Assembly: GCF_000285595.1 (NCBI RefSeq) | Contig: NZ_HE611064.1 | Location: 909,601-973,600 of the forward strand | DNA: 64,000 bases | From: Kurthia senegalensis | GTDB lineage: Bacteria > Bacillota > Bacilli > Bacillales_A > Planococcaceae | Reading direction: 5' to 3' | Part shown: piece after piece, positions 52,137-60,936 of the stretch | Layout: every line of letters begins with the position of its first letter | How positions within the stretch are numbered: the stretch's first letter is position 1 | Notes under the pieces: model-generated | What the model saw: only the letters and a program-made list of their open reading frames with translations | Told to the model about the DNA's origin: nothing | Database searches by the model: none | Made by a program: the position numbers and the translations under genes

Positions 52137-52709
52137 TTATTCACCGAAGAACGTGACGATTTCTTCTGCTGATTTACGAGGTTTTTTTGCAGGTACTTTA
52201 TCGAAATAACCTAATTGAACCATCGCAATAACACGTTCAGCAGGTTTAGCACCGATTGCTTCAATAAATTCTGGACTATCTAGCCAAGTTGGATTTTTCC
52301 AAATAGAACCGATACCACGGTCCCAAGCAAGAAGCATCATATTTTGAATAAAGCAGCTCGCTGCCGCGAAATCTTCCGTACGTTCATGCTGACGTAAATC
52401 TTCTGGTACAACGACGAATGCATATGCACCCGGCGTTAAAAATTTCGTCATTTTATGTTCGATTTCTTCTGCTGATAAGCGTTCATGATTCGGTATCGTG
52501 ACGTTACGAATGACTTCTAACACTTTCGGTAAGCCTTCCCCAACGCCTAAAATAACGCGCCAAGGTTGGCGATTTTTATGATTCGGTGCCCATACAGCAT
52601 CGTCAATAATATCTAGTAGATCTTGTGCATCTACAGGTTGTTTGTTAAATACACCGACAGATCGACGTTCTAAAATTGCTTCTCTAATCGTTAAAGCTTG
52701 TTCATTCAC
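52137..52709 (-). CDS. Nitroreductase-family FMN enzyme
   Basis: GTG at 52709 is chosen, with TTAGGAG eight bases upstream; the longer frame to 52757 contains that site. The 190-residue protein has REAILERRSVGVFNKQPV and APNHKNRQPWRVI, typical of the short YdjA/YfhC-like nitroreductases that use FMN and NAD(P)H. The substrate is unknown. It lies 63 bases downstream of the MMPL exporter gene on the same strand and may be in its transcript. Confidence 0.85.
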   Translation of the reverse strand: MNEQALTIREAILERRSVGVFNKQPVDAQDLLDIIDDAVWAPNHKNRQPWRVILGVGEGLPKVLEVIRNVTIPNHERLSAEEIEHKMTKFLTPGAYAFVVVPEDLRQHERTEDFAAASCFIQNMMLLAWDRGIGSIWKNPTWLDSPEFIEAIGAKPAERVIAMVQLGYFDKVPAKKPRKSAEEIVTFFGE

Positions 52710-52772
52710 CTTAATCACTCCTAAAGACTCTTTTCGTTTCCACGATACCACACTCAATACAAAAGATAAAAC

Positions 52773-54983
52773 TTATTCGTCAACTTTCTTTTTCCAAAGT
52801 TTACCTGGCCAAAATGCGAAACGTCCGAATAATGTCATTAATGCTGGTACGAGTAGAGGACGAACAATAAACGTATCTAAAAGCACACCAAGTGCTGTAA
52901 TAATACCGAATTGTACGAGTGCTTGAATTGGTAATGTACCAAGTACAGCAAATGTCCCTGCTAAAATTAAACCAGCAGATGTAATGACACTCCCTGTATA
53001 TTTCACACCTTCTGCGACCGCTTGTTTCAACGGTTTCTCTTTACGACGTTGCCAAATTTCAGAAACCATGAAGATGTTGTAATCGACTCCGAGTGCAACG
53101 GAGAATACGAACGTATACAGTGGAATCGAACCTTGAATCGCTTCGACACCCATACCGTAATGTAAAATTAACCATCCGAGTCCAAGTGCAGAGAAGTACG
53201 ATAATAGAACGGTTGCCATTAAGAAAATCGTCGCTGTAATCGAACGTAAGTAAACGAGTAATAATATCGCAATCAATGCAATGATTACGGGCATGATCAC
53301 TTTCTCATCTGCAGAAATCACTTGCATTTCATCGTATTGTGAAGCTGTTTCTCCACCAATCCATACGTTGGATTTAGCATCGCTCACCCCAGCTTCTTTT
53401 AACAAAGAAACTGTTTCTGCTTTAATTTTTGGAATTTGATCTAGTGATTCTGAAGAGTAAGGATTTTCTTTCAAATCAAGTTCATACAATTGAATGTTTG
53501 AATCTTTCTCCCCAACTCTTTTCTCTGTAACAGAAGCTGCAAAACTTAATGCTTCTAAATCTTTTTGTAAATCTACATCTTTGCCATCTGTATCAACGAC
53601 AACTTGAACGGGCGCTAATTCACCTGCAGAGAAGTTTTTCTCTACTAATGAGTAGCCTTCACGTGATGTCATATCTTCCGGGAAAGAAGATAAAATATCG
53701 AATGTAAATTTAATCTTCGGTGCAAAAGCAGCTAATGAACCGAGTAAAATAACTGTCACAAGTGCTACGACAATTGGTTTTTTCGTCGTAAATTTACCGA
53801 CCGCATGACTAAATTTATGTTTCGGACGATGTTGTTTAAAAGGTTTATTTTTCGCTGTTGCACGTTGTTGTTCCATTTTTTCTGTACGTGGAATAAATGG
53901 CCAAAACGCTGCTCGACCGATTAGTACAAGAATAGCTGGTAATACGATTAAAGCAGTAATCCCCATAATTAACACGCCGAAGCTAAATGGAATGGCAAAA
54001 CGTTCAAACGTACCGTAATCTGCTAAACCAAGTGTCGCTAAACCGATTACAACTGTTAATGCGCTCATTAAGATCGCACCGCCTGATTCTTTAATAGCTT
54101 GTGCCATCGCTTTGCCTTTATCTTCGAACAGTAATAATGTTTCACGATATTTAGAAATTAAGAATAAACAATAATCTGTCCCTGCCCCGAAGAGCAATAC
54201 GGTCATAATCGAGACGGCTTGTGCATCTTTGTCCACGATGCCATGTTCCGCCATAAAACCAAGTGCTGGGCTAATAACGCCATATGCTAAAACGACCGCA
54301 ATAATTGGAATAATTGCTAATAATGGTGAACGGTAAATTAAAATTAATAATACGAGTACGAGTAATACCGTCGCAATCATTAATTTCACGTCTGCACTAG
54401 CGAATAATCCTGTCGCATCTACTGAAATTGCAACCGGACCTGTGTAACGTAAGTTTAATTCATCATTCTTTTCATAATTGCCTTCTAATGAAACGTCACC
54501 TTTCACACGCTTCGTAATTTCTTCTAATCCTTGTTTGTAAGCATCTGTATTGGCATCTTTATCGAAAAATACAGGTGTTACGAGTGTTTTCCCATTTTCA
54601 GACACGCTGCTCATTAATGCTTGTGCAGGTGCTTTATATAGAGGAGGTACGAGCGATTGAGACTTCACTGGATTGTCATCTAAGTCTTTATATAAGTCTA
54701 AAACTTTTTGAAGGTCCTCTTGTTTCAATCCTTCTTCTCTATGCCATACGAGTAAAAGTGGCACTCCCGAGTCGTTCGGGAATTGTTCTTCTACAATTTT
54801 AGCCGCTTGTTTAGACATCTCTGTGTCTTTTAAGTTTTCAGTTGCTACGTTGTCCACACTATTAATTTGTGGCCAACTGAATGTAAACACAGCAACGAGA
54901 ACAACCCAAAATAAAAGCGATAACCAACGACCCTTTTTACTTGAAACTAATTCTCCCCATAATTCTATTGGGCTCTTCTTCAT
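52773..54983 (-). CDS. MMPL/RND-family exporter
   Basis: ATG at 54983 follows TTAGGAGG. The 736-residue protein has twelve membrane helices in two halves, each with a large extracytoplasmic loop (about 45-190 and 425-545), and the conserved GAGTDYCLFLISKYRE and GVDYNIFMVSEIWQRR segments in which Asp-Tyr carry protons. It resembles B. subtilis YdfJ/YdgH. Such proteins export lipids or toxic amphiphiles. A divergent TetR gene and an operator-like site in its promoter suggest ligand-induced expression. Confidence 0.9.
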   Translation of the reverse strand: MKKSPIELWGELVSSKKGRWLSLLFWVVLVAVFTFSWPQINSVDNVATENLKDTEMSKQAAKIVEEQFPNDSGVPLLLVWHREEGLKQEDLQKVLDLYKDLDDNPVKSQSLVPPLYKAPAQALMSSVSENGKTLVTPVFFDKDANTDAYKQGLEEITKRVKGDVSLEGNYEKNDELNLRYTGPVAISVDATGLFASADVKLMIATVLLVLVLLILIYRSPLLAIIPIIAVVLAYGVISPALGFMAEHGIVDKDAQAVSIMTVLLFGAGTDYCLFLISKYRETLLLFEDKGKAMAQAIKESGGAILMSALTVVIGLATLGLADYGTFERFAIPFSFGVLIMGITALIVLPAILVLIGRAAFWPFIPRTEKMEQQRATAKNKPFKQHRPKHKFSHAVGKFTTKKPIVVALVTVILLGSLAAFAPKIKFTFDILSSFPEDMTSREGYSLVEKNFSAGELAPVQVVVDTDGKDVDLQKDLEALSFAASVTEKRVGEKDSNIQLYELDLKENPYSSESLDQIPKIKAETVSLLKEAGVSDAKSNVWIGGETASQYDEMQVISADEKVIMPVIIALIAILLLVYLRSITATIFLMATVLLSYFSALGLGWLILHYGMGVEAIQGSIPLYTFVFSVALGVDYNIFMVSEIWQRRKEKPLKQAVAEGVKYTGSVITSAGLILAGTFAVLGTLPIQALVQFGIITALGVLLDTFIVRPLLVPALMTLFGRFAFWPGKLWKKKVDE

Positions 54984-55024
54984 CGAATTCCTCCTAACAT
55001 ATAGTTAAATATCATTGCCTATTC

Positions 55025-55054
55025 ATTATATATACCGAGTGGTTAATTTTACAA
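55025..55054 (-). promoter_or_regulatory. Promoter of MMPL gene with TetR-operator-like spacer
   Basis: Minus-strand TTGTAA (55049-55054), an 18-base spacer containing TAACCACTCGGTATA, and TATAAT (55025-55030). The imperfect palindrome ACCactcGGT inside the spacer is a plausible site for the divergent TetR protein. Confidence 0.6.
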
Positions 55055-55127
55055 TCATTATGTTCCTAACAGATTCAGAGTGATGTTATAATAAGAGTAT
55101 GAATCTACACAGAAACGAGGGAATTTT

Positions 55128-55754
55128 ATGGCTACAGAACATAGTCGTCCACTCGGCCGTCCGAAAAAAGAATCTCAAAAAACCCCACTGCGTCAACAAA
55201 TTTTATATACAGCTACACAACAATTTATGCTACAAGGCTTTAAGGAAGTCTCAATGAACTTAATCGCCGAAAAAAGTAATGTAACGAAAGCAACAATTTA
55301 TTATTATTTCGATTCAAAAGCGACTCTATTTACCGAAATGATCGTACAGCTTATGGAACGTATTCGAAAAATGACAGAAAAAATTTTAAATGACATACAA
55401 CTTTCATTTAAAGATCGTCTCGTGATACTAGTCGAAAATCATATGAAAGCAACAGCTGATTTAGAAATCCAAAAATTCATCCGCGATGCAGAACCTTCTT
55501 TAGGCGACCATAATTTACGCCAAGTTCATCAATCTGAACAACAAATGAATGACGTGATACGTCTAGCCTTTGAAAGAGAAATGAAGCTCGGAACGATTCC
55601 TCCTCAAAATAGCCTATTCGTTTTGCAAACCTTTTTATCTCTTTTAAACGTCGGTCGCTACAAAGACTTTAACAATAAACCACTTTTCCCAGACCATCAC
55701 CTCGGTGCTCAAAAAGTGATCGACTTTTTCTGGGCAGGTTTGTTCGCAAAATAA
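55128..55754 (+). CDS. TetR-family transcriptional regulator
   Basis: ATG at 55128 follows ACGAGGG. The 208-residue protein has an N-terminal TetR helix-turn-helix at about 25-70 (QFMLQGFKEVSMNLIAEKSN, VTKATIYYYFDSK) and an all-helical ligand domain. It starts with a short basic arm (GRPKKESQ). Divergent from the MMPL gene by 144 bp, so it probably represses it and itself. Confidence 0.9.
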   Translation: MATEHSRPLGRPKKESQKTPLRQQILYTATQQFMLQGFKEVSMNLIAEKSNVTKATIYYYFDSKATLFTEMIVQLMERIRKMTEKILNDIQLSFKDRLVILVENHMKATADLEIQKFIRDAEPSLGDHNLRQVHQSEQQMNDVIRLAFEREMKLGTIPPQNSLFVLQTFLSLLNVGRYKDFNNKPLFPDHHLGAQKVIDFFWAGLFAK

Positions 55755-55845
55755 TTTTATGTTTCCTACGTTAATGAGCGAATATTACACATGTTTTTTG
55801 CTACAATATAGGTAATTATTTTTAATGGGAAAGGATGTTTCGAAA

Positions 55846-56874
55846 TTGACACAGCACGCTGAAAAAGAATTGCTAGAAGCTACACTCCTTTGTGACCACA
55901 AAGGGAACTTAAATCCTCAAGCAATTGGTTACGCCCGTAAACCTCTGATTACAAGTAATTTAAAAGGGCATTTTATGCGTAAGAAGAAATGGAATTATTG
56001 GTGTGTTTTTGGAGATGAAATTTTATTTTCTGCAACGATTAGCCATCTCGATTATGCTGCTGTTTGTTTCGTTTATTTTTTAGAATACGAAACGCAACGC
56101 TTTTTCGAAAAAACGATTACATTACCACCCATTTCAAAACGTGTAAAAATGTCACAGGATGTATTAGAAACCGTCATTTGCAAAGATTCCGACATCTCAA
56201 TTTCCATTACCTATAATGGCATAAATGAAACGTATTTAACCGTTCATATTGAAGATTTCGACGATGACGTACTCGATGCAAAATTAACAATCCAACATCT
56301 TGATGAAGATGATTCTTTAAATGTCGTCATTCCTTGGAATCGCCAAACATTCCAATTTACAGCGAAACACCATACGCTCCCAACTTCCGGTACAGTAACA
56401 CTCGGTGAAAAAATGTACACGTTTGAACCGAGAGAATCTTTCGCTGTACTCGACTACGGACGTGGTGTTTGGCCAAGAGAATCGACTTGGAACTGGGGAA
56501 TGGCTTCTCAAAGACTTGGTTTCCACCGCGTCGGCTTAAATCTCGGTGGGCAGTGGACGGATGGTACGGGCATGACTGAAAATGCCATCTTCATCGATGG
56601 GCATATGTCGAAAATCCACGAAGACGTATTGTTTATTTACGATGAGAAAGATTTAATGAAGCCGTGGAAAATTCATACACGTTTCTCTGACGACGTAAAT
56701 CTAACATTCACTCCTTTCTTCGAACGCGTTGCTGAAACCGATGCAAAAGTGATTAAGTCATCCGTCCATCAAATGGTCGGCTACTACAACGGTAAAGTGA
56801 AATTAGATAACGGAGCGTACTTCCACATACAGCAACTACTCGGAACGTGTGAAGACCATGCTGCTAAGTGGTAA
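55846..56874 (+). CDS. DUF2804 family protein
   Basis: TTG at 55846 is preferred, since AAAGGATG lies eight bases upstream; an ATG at 55825 precedes that site. The 342-residue protein is soluble, beta-rich, and matches the DUF2804 family (DYGRGVWPRESTWNWG, GHFMRKKKWNYW). The family resembles svf1-like/lipocalin-like double-barrel proteins, but function is unknown. Monocistronic, with a short terminator. Confidence 0.82.
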   Translation: MTQHAEKELLEATLLCDHKGNLNPQAIGYARKPLITSNLKGHFMRKKKWNYWCVFGDEILFSATISHLDYAAVCFVYFLEYETQRFFEKTITLPPISKRVKMSQDVLETVICKDSDISISITYNGINETYLTVHIEDFDDDVLDAKLTIQHLDEDDSLNVVIPWNRQTFQFTAKHHTLPTSGTVTLGEKMYTFEPRESFAVLDYGRGVWPRESTWNWGMASQRLGFHRVGLNLGGQWTDGTGMTENAIFIDGHMSKIHEDVLFIYDEKDLMKPWKIHTRFSDDVNLTFTPFFERVAETDAKVIKSSVHQMVGYYNGKVKLDNGAYFHIQQLLGTCEDHAAKW

Positions 56875-56895
56875 ACTAATACAATAACGGAACGG

Positions 56896-56930
56896 AAAGA
56901 GAGGTATACATTTACCCTCTCTTTTTTTAT
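56896..56930 (+). terminator. Terminator after DUF2804 gene
   Basis: AAAGAGAGG and CCTCTCTTT arms with an eight- to ten-base loop, followed by TTTT. Confidence 0.8.
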
Positions 56931-56982
56931 CTGTAAAAAAGCGTATAGTAAAAAGTATGATTTTGAAACGGAGGAACATACG

Positions 56983-59193
56983 ATGCAACATCCCGAATTT
57001 GAACAAGAACAGCAACATTTAGCTTACGTAAAACATTTCATGGCGAATGTTCTAAAAGAATCTGCACAAGATCTCGTTAACGCACAAGATAATATTCGCA
57101 AATCTATGGCAGACCTTGAATATTTAGATTCTAGTTCTAGCTATTTAAATATTTTAACGAATTCCCGTTTCTTCGATATGGCACGAGAACAAAAAGAAGG
57201 CTTAGAAGCAATTATTCAAAAGCCTTATTTCGCACGAATTCACTTTCAAAAAGACGGGGAATTCGCTGAAAAATTGTATATTGGCAAAACGTCTTTATTT
57301 GACCGTGAAACGCAAGACCCGGTCATCGTCGATTGGCGCTCCCCTGTCGCTAACGTTTATTATGACGGACGACTCGGCGATTTAACGTACGATGTAAACG
57401 GCGAAGAAATGAACGGTCATCTTTTTGCGAAACGTCAGTATAAAATTGAAAAAGGCAAATTATTAAGCGTGCGTGATGTCGATTTAACGACGAATGACGA
57501 GCTGCTACAAGATGCGCTTTCAGGAAAAGCCGACGTCCGTTTAACGGAAATCGTCTCAACGATTCAAGCAGAGCAAAACGAAATTATTCGTGCCCATTTA
57601 AAACAACCCATCATCGTACAAGGAGCCGCTGGTTCAGGTAAAACGACTATTGCGTTGCACCGTATTTCTTACTTTTTATATACGATGGGCGAACATTTCA
57701 ACGCAGATCAGCTAATGATTTTAGCACCAAACCATTTATTTATCGATTATATCGGAGACGTACTTCCCGAACTTGGTGTCGGTAAAATACGACAAGAAAC
57801 ATTCGCTTCTTACGTCATGCAAGCGACAAAATTGAAGCTAAAAATCCAAGACCCAAATGTGTATTTGGAACAACTTGTTCAAGCACAAGCGTCGGAAAAA
57901 GACCTTGTAACGACACGTTTGAAAGGCTCAATGGAATACCGTGACATCATGCAAAATTACGTAGATCAAATTGCACGTGACATCGCTGTACAATTCGAAG
58001 ATGTTTATATCGACAAATATCGTATTATGCGTGCGAGTCATCTACAAGAGCTATTTTTAGAAGACTACGTATACTTACCAATTGAAGAGCGCATTCAAAA
58101 ATTAAAATCAGTTATTCAAAGTCACGTACGTCAAAAACGAAAACAAATTGTGTATACATTGAACAAAAAATACGATGACATTATCGGAAAAGCGCTGAAT
58201 ATTTTCAACGATGAACGCCGTAAAAAAGAAGTAACGCGCTGGATTGATGAACGAGACGAACGCATTCCCGCAATCGAAAAAGAAGCGAAATCAACAGCGT
58301 CTAACTATATGAAACGTTTCTCAAAATACAACATTAAAAAACTGTATCGTGCCTTCTTAACAGAAGATGCTGTGCAACAGCAAATCGCACCGCAGTGGAC
58401 GAAAAAACAACGCATATCATTCCAAAAAGAACATGCGAAAGAACAATGGACGAACGAAGATTTAGCTGCGCTATTTTTTTTACATGCGAAAATTAAAGGT
58501 ATTAAGCCTGAGCATAAAATACGCGTCGTCTTTATCGATGAAGTGCAAGATTATAGTTTATTCCAACTTGCTGCCTTAAAAGAAGGACTCGATACGGATA
58601 TGTTTACGATTGTCGGAGATTTAGCACAAGGGATTCATAGTTATCGTTCCTTAACAAATTGGGAAGATGTCCAAGCACTGTTCCCACGTGCCAGTTATAA
58701 AACACTCCAAAAAAGTTATCGTACGACGATCGAAATTATGGCTGTAGCGAATGAAATTTTAAGTCAAATGGATGAAGATTTACCACTCGTTGAGCCCGTC
58801 GTTCGACACGGTTTACAACCCGCTTTCCATGAAGAAACGACATGGAATACGGAAACGATTGTGACGTTATTTAACGATATTAAACAACGGCATCAATCGA
58901 TTGCGCTCATTTGTAAGACGAGTGCTGAAGCAAAAAAAATCGCCGCTTCTCTCACGAACGTACTCGACGTTCAATTATTAGACGGTGCACAAGGAATTGA
59001 TCAAGAAAAACTGTTGATCGTTCCGAGCCACTTAGCGAAAGGTCTTGAATTCGATGCCGTCATGATCGTTAGTAGTGAAGAAGGTTATAGAGACGTACCT
59101 TTAGAACGTAAATTATTATACGTTGCGATGACTCGTTCTATGCATGAATTACATTTAATCGGTCCATCTAAACAGCATTTCTTATTACAGTAA
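56983..59193 (+). CDS. helD: HelD, RNA polymerase-recycling superfamily 1 ATPase
   Basis: ATG at 56983 follows GGAGGAAC. The 736-residue protein opens with a coiled-coil arm (about 1-75) that enters the RNA polymerase secondary channel in HelD, followed by DPVIVDWRSPVANVYY (a HelD hallmark), Walker A GAAGSGKTT (214-222), DEVQDYS, QKSYRTT, and motif VI YVAMTRSMHELHLIG. HelD uses ATP to strip stalled RNA polymerase from nucleic acid. No sign of the extended mycobacterial insertion; it is the Bacillus type. Confidence 0.9.
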   Translation: MQHPEFEQEQQHLAYVKHFMANVLKESAQDLVNAQDNIRKSMADLEYLDSSSSYLNILTNSRFFDMAREQKEGLEAIIQKPYFARIHFQKDGEFAEKLYIGKTSLFDRETQDPVIVDWRSPVANVYYDGRLGDLTYDVNGEEMNGHLFAKRQYKIEKGKLLSVRDVDLTTNDELLQDALSGKADVRLTEIVSTIQAEQNEIIRAHLKQPIIVQGAAGSGKTTIALHRISYFLYTMGEHFNADQLMILAPNHLFIDYIGDVLPELGVGKIRQETFASYVMQATKLKLKIQDPNVYLEQLVQAQASEKDLVTTRLKGSMEYRDIMQNYVDQIARDIAVQFEDVYIDKYRIMRASHLQELFLEDYVYLPIEERIQKLKSVIQSHVRQKRKQIVYTLNKKYDDIIGKALNIFNDERRKKEVTRWIDERDERIPAIEKEAKSTASNYMKRFSKYNIKKLYRAFLTEDAVQQQIAPQWTKKQRISFQKEHAKEQWTNEDLAALFFLHAKIKGIKPEHKIRVVFIDEVQDYSLFQLAALKEGLDTDMFTIVGDLAQGIHSYRSLTNWEDVQALFPRASYKTLQKSYRTTIEIMAVANEILSQMDEDLPLVEPVVRHGLQPAFHEETTWNTETIVTLFNDIKQRHQSIALICKTSAEAKKIAASLTNVLDVQLLDGAQGIDQEKLLIVPSHLAKGLEFDAVMIVSSEEGYRDVPLERKLLYVAMTRSMHELHLIGPSKQHFLLQ

Positions 59194-59198
59194 ATCAA

Positions 59199-59237
59199 AA
59201 AGGCAAGGATGATTAGTTCATCCTTGCCTTTTTTCGT
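59199..59237. terminator. Bidirectional terminator between helD and GNAT gene
   Basis: Stem AAAAGGCAAGGATGA/TCATCCTTGCCTTTT with five-base loop. Confidence 0.95.
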
Positions 59238-59245
59238 TCATTAAT

Positions 59246-60115
59246 TTATTTCACGACGTAGTAATCAACTTGTCCTTTAACGACAAAACCAGCTTGTTGA
59301 TATAAGCGAAGTGCGTCTACGTTATCTAATTCAACGTCTAACAGCACCCATTTCAACCCTTTTTGAACGGCTTCTGTTTGTGCCCAGTTCAATAAAGTCG
59401 TACCGATTCCAGAACGACGGTATCCAGGTTCTACTGTGAAAGCCGTAACCCAAAGTTCGTCTTCTCGAACAGTCGTTGAAATCGTACCAACCGGCACGTT
59501 ATCTTCTACGTACATCATCAACTGCATATGTTTATTTTTTTCTGTTTGCGCAATTAGTTGTTCCGTTTCTTCTGCTAAGTCACTGAAACCTAATTCCATC
59601 ATATGTTGCAACGCTAAATAATCGGCTTGTTCGTATGGACGAATTTCATCATCCTCAGGTAATTGAACTGTTTTTTCTTCTGCTACCGCTTGTAACGTCG
59701 CTTCTGAAGAACTGTATTCGTAACCAAGTGCTGTTAAAAAGCCCTTCGCCGCGTCACTCGGATAGCTCGTTGCCATTTCTCCAGAAGATTGACGTTCTGT
59801 TAAGCTACTTTTAAACGTCTCAACGAGTTTACGACCGATGCCTTGACGACGATGTTTCGCGTCGACAACAGCCGCCCATTCATACGTATTTAAACCGAAT
59901 AAATCAAGGGCACTTAAAGCACCGACTAATAAATCTTCATCGTTATACACAAGACTCATGAAGCCACGTTGTTCCGTTGCTTGCCAAAAGTTTTCGTGTA
60001 GTAATGTATTGTATTCAACCGCGTCATTTAATTGAACGCGTTTTAGAAGTTGTTCTACTTCTCGTTTCGTTTCTTCATCTAGAGGATAGGATGCTTTCAT
60101 TGCGAAAAGCTGCAT
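59246..60115 (-). CDS. GNAT-family acetyltransferase with two GNAT-like domains
   Basis: ATG at 60115, eight bases after AAAGGTGG. The 289-residue protein has an N-terminal GNAT-like half with an acetyl-CoA loop (RRQGIGRKLV, about 90-100) and a C-terminal half with a second one (YRRSGIGTTLLNWAQ, about 230). Both loops keep the R/QxxGxG/A pattern, so both domains could bind acetyl-CoA. Substrate unknown. Confidence 0.82.
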   Translation of the reverse strand: MQLFAMKASYPLDEETKREVEQLLKRVQLNDAVEYNTLLHENFWQATEQRGFMSLVYNDEDLLVGALSALDLFGLNTYEWAAVVDAKHRRQGIGRKLVETFKSSLTERQSSGEMATSYPSDAAKGFLTALGYEYSSSEATLQAVAEEKTVQLPEDDEIRPYEQADYLALQHMMELGFSDLAEETEQLIAQTEKNKHMQLMMYVEDNVPVGTISTTVREDELWVTAFTVEPGYRRSGIGTTLLNWAQTEAVQKGLKWVLLDVELDNVDALRLYQQAGFVVKGQVDYYVVK

Positions 60116-60245
60116 GTACAATTCCACCTTTAATCATTTTTTCATAGCTCTCTCTAATGCTCGATGTTCTTTATTTTAACGTATTTACTATCAACTTACA
60201 CATGATTAAGCCGAAAACATTCGAAAAGTACGTATCCACATAAGA

Positions 60246-60284
60246 AAAGACAGCGTCGATTGAAACCTCTTCGCTGTCTTTTAC
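60246..60284 (-). terminator. Terminator after fusB-like gene
   Basis: AAAAGACAGCG and CGCTGTCTTTT arms with a 16-base loop. Confidence 0.8.
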
Positions 60285-60292
60285 TAACCCCG

Positions 60293-60922
60293 TTATATTA
60301 AATTACGTTGTACGAACGTTTCTAATTTTTCATAATCTGACAAACGTTGATTACACGTCTGCACATTATCACAAATGTAATTGCTATACGCTGTAAATTG
60401 GTCTTCTTTCCCTTTTACTTTCGCAGTAAAAAGATGCACATCCGTTTGTTCATGACAAATCGCGCAAATTCCTTTCGTACGATACTGCGGTTCTGCTACA
60501 CCTCTTAATGCCGTATAATTCCCCTCACGTTCCGTCACGATATATTGACGATGCGTGCGAGAATCGTACCAACTTAAATAACTAATCGCCGTCCAATCTT
60601 GAGATGCGAGATTCGGTATGTGTAACTTTTTTTCTTTTTTAAATAGTGATTGCAATTGTTTCGGCGAAATCGGCTGGAATGGAATCGTATACCGTTTCAA
60701 ACTTTCTATAAACAATTCTGCTCCTACACGATCTTCTATTTGTTCAAATGCTTTCAGTAGTTCCATTTGTGGCATAGTCAGTTGTTGCTCGATTTCACTT
60801 ACAGCAATTCCTTTTACCGCATCTAAAACAGCTGCATCTTGTGAACTCGCTTTCGCCTTTAACACTTTCCACATTTGCTTTTCAATAAAGCGTACATTCG
60901 CTACCGTTAAAAACTGTTCCAC
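60293..60922 (-). CDS. FusB/FusC-type EF-G-binding protein
   Basis: GTG at 60922 follows AGGAGGG. The 209-residue protein has a helical N-terminal half and a C-terminal treble-clef zinc finger with four Cys (153, 156, 184, 190; ICAICHEQTDVHLF and YICDNVQTC). This is the architecture of FusB/FusC, which bind elongation factor G and free it from fusidic acid-stalled ribosomes. Chromosomal homologues in Bacillales give low or no resistance until induced. The gene sits 14 bases after the ABC exporter pair, so all three may be in one operon. Confidence 0.82.
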   Translation of the reverse strand: MEQFLTVANVRFIEKQMWKVLKAKASSQDAAVLDAVKGIAVSEIEQQLTMPQMELLKAFEQIEDRVGAELFIESLKRYTIPFQPISPKQLQSLFKKEKKLHIPNLASQDWTAISYLSWYDSRTHRQYIVTEREGNYTALRGVAEPQYRTKGICAICHEQTDVHLFTAKVKGKEDQFTAYSNYICDNVQTCNQRLSDYEKLETFVQRNLI

Positions 60923-60936
60923 GTCTATCCCTCCTT

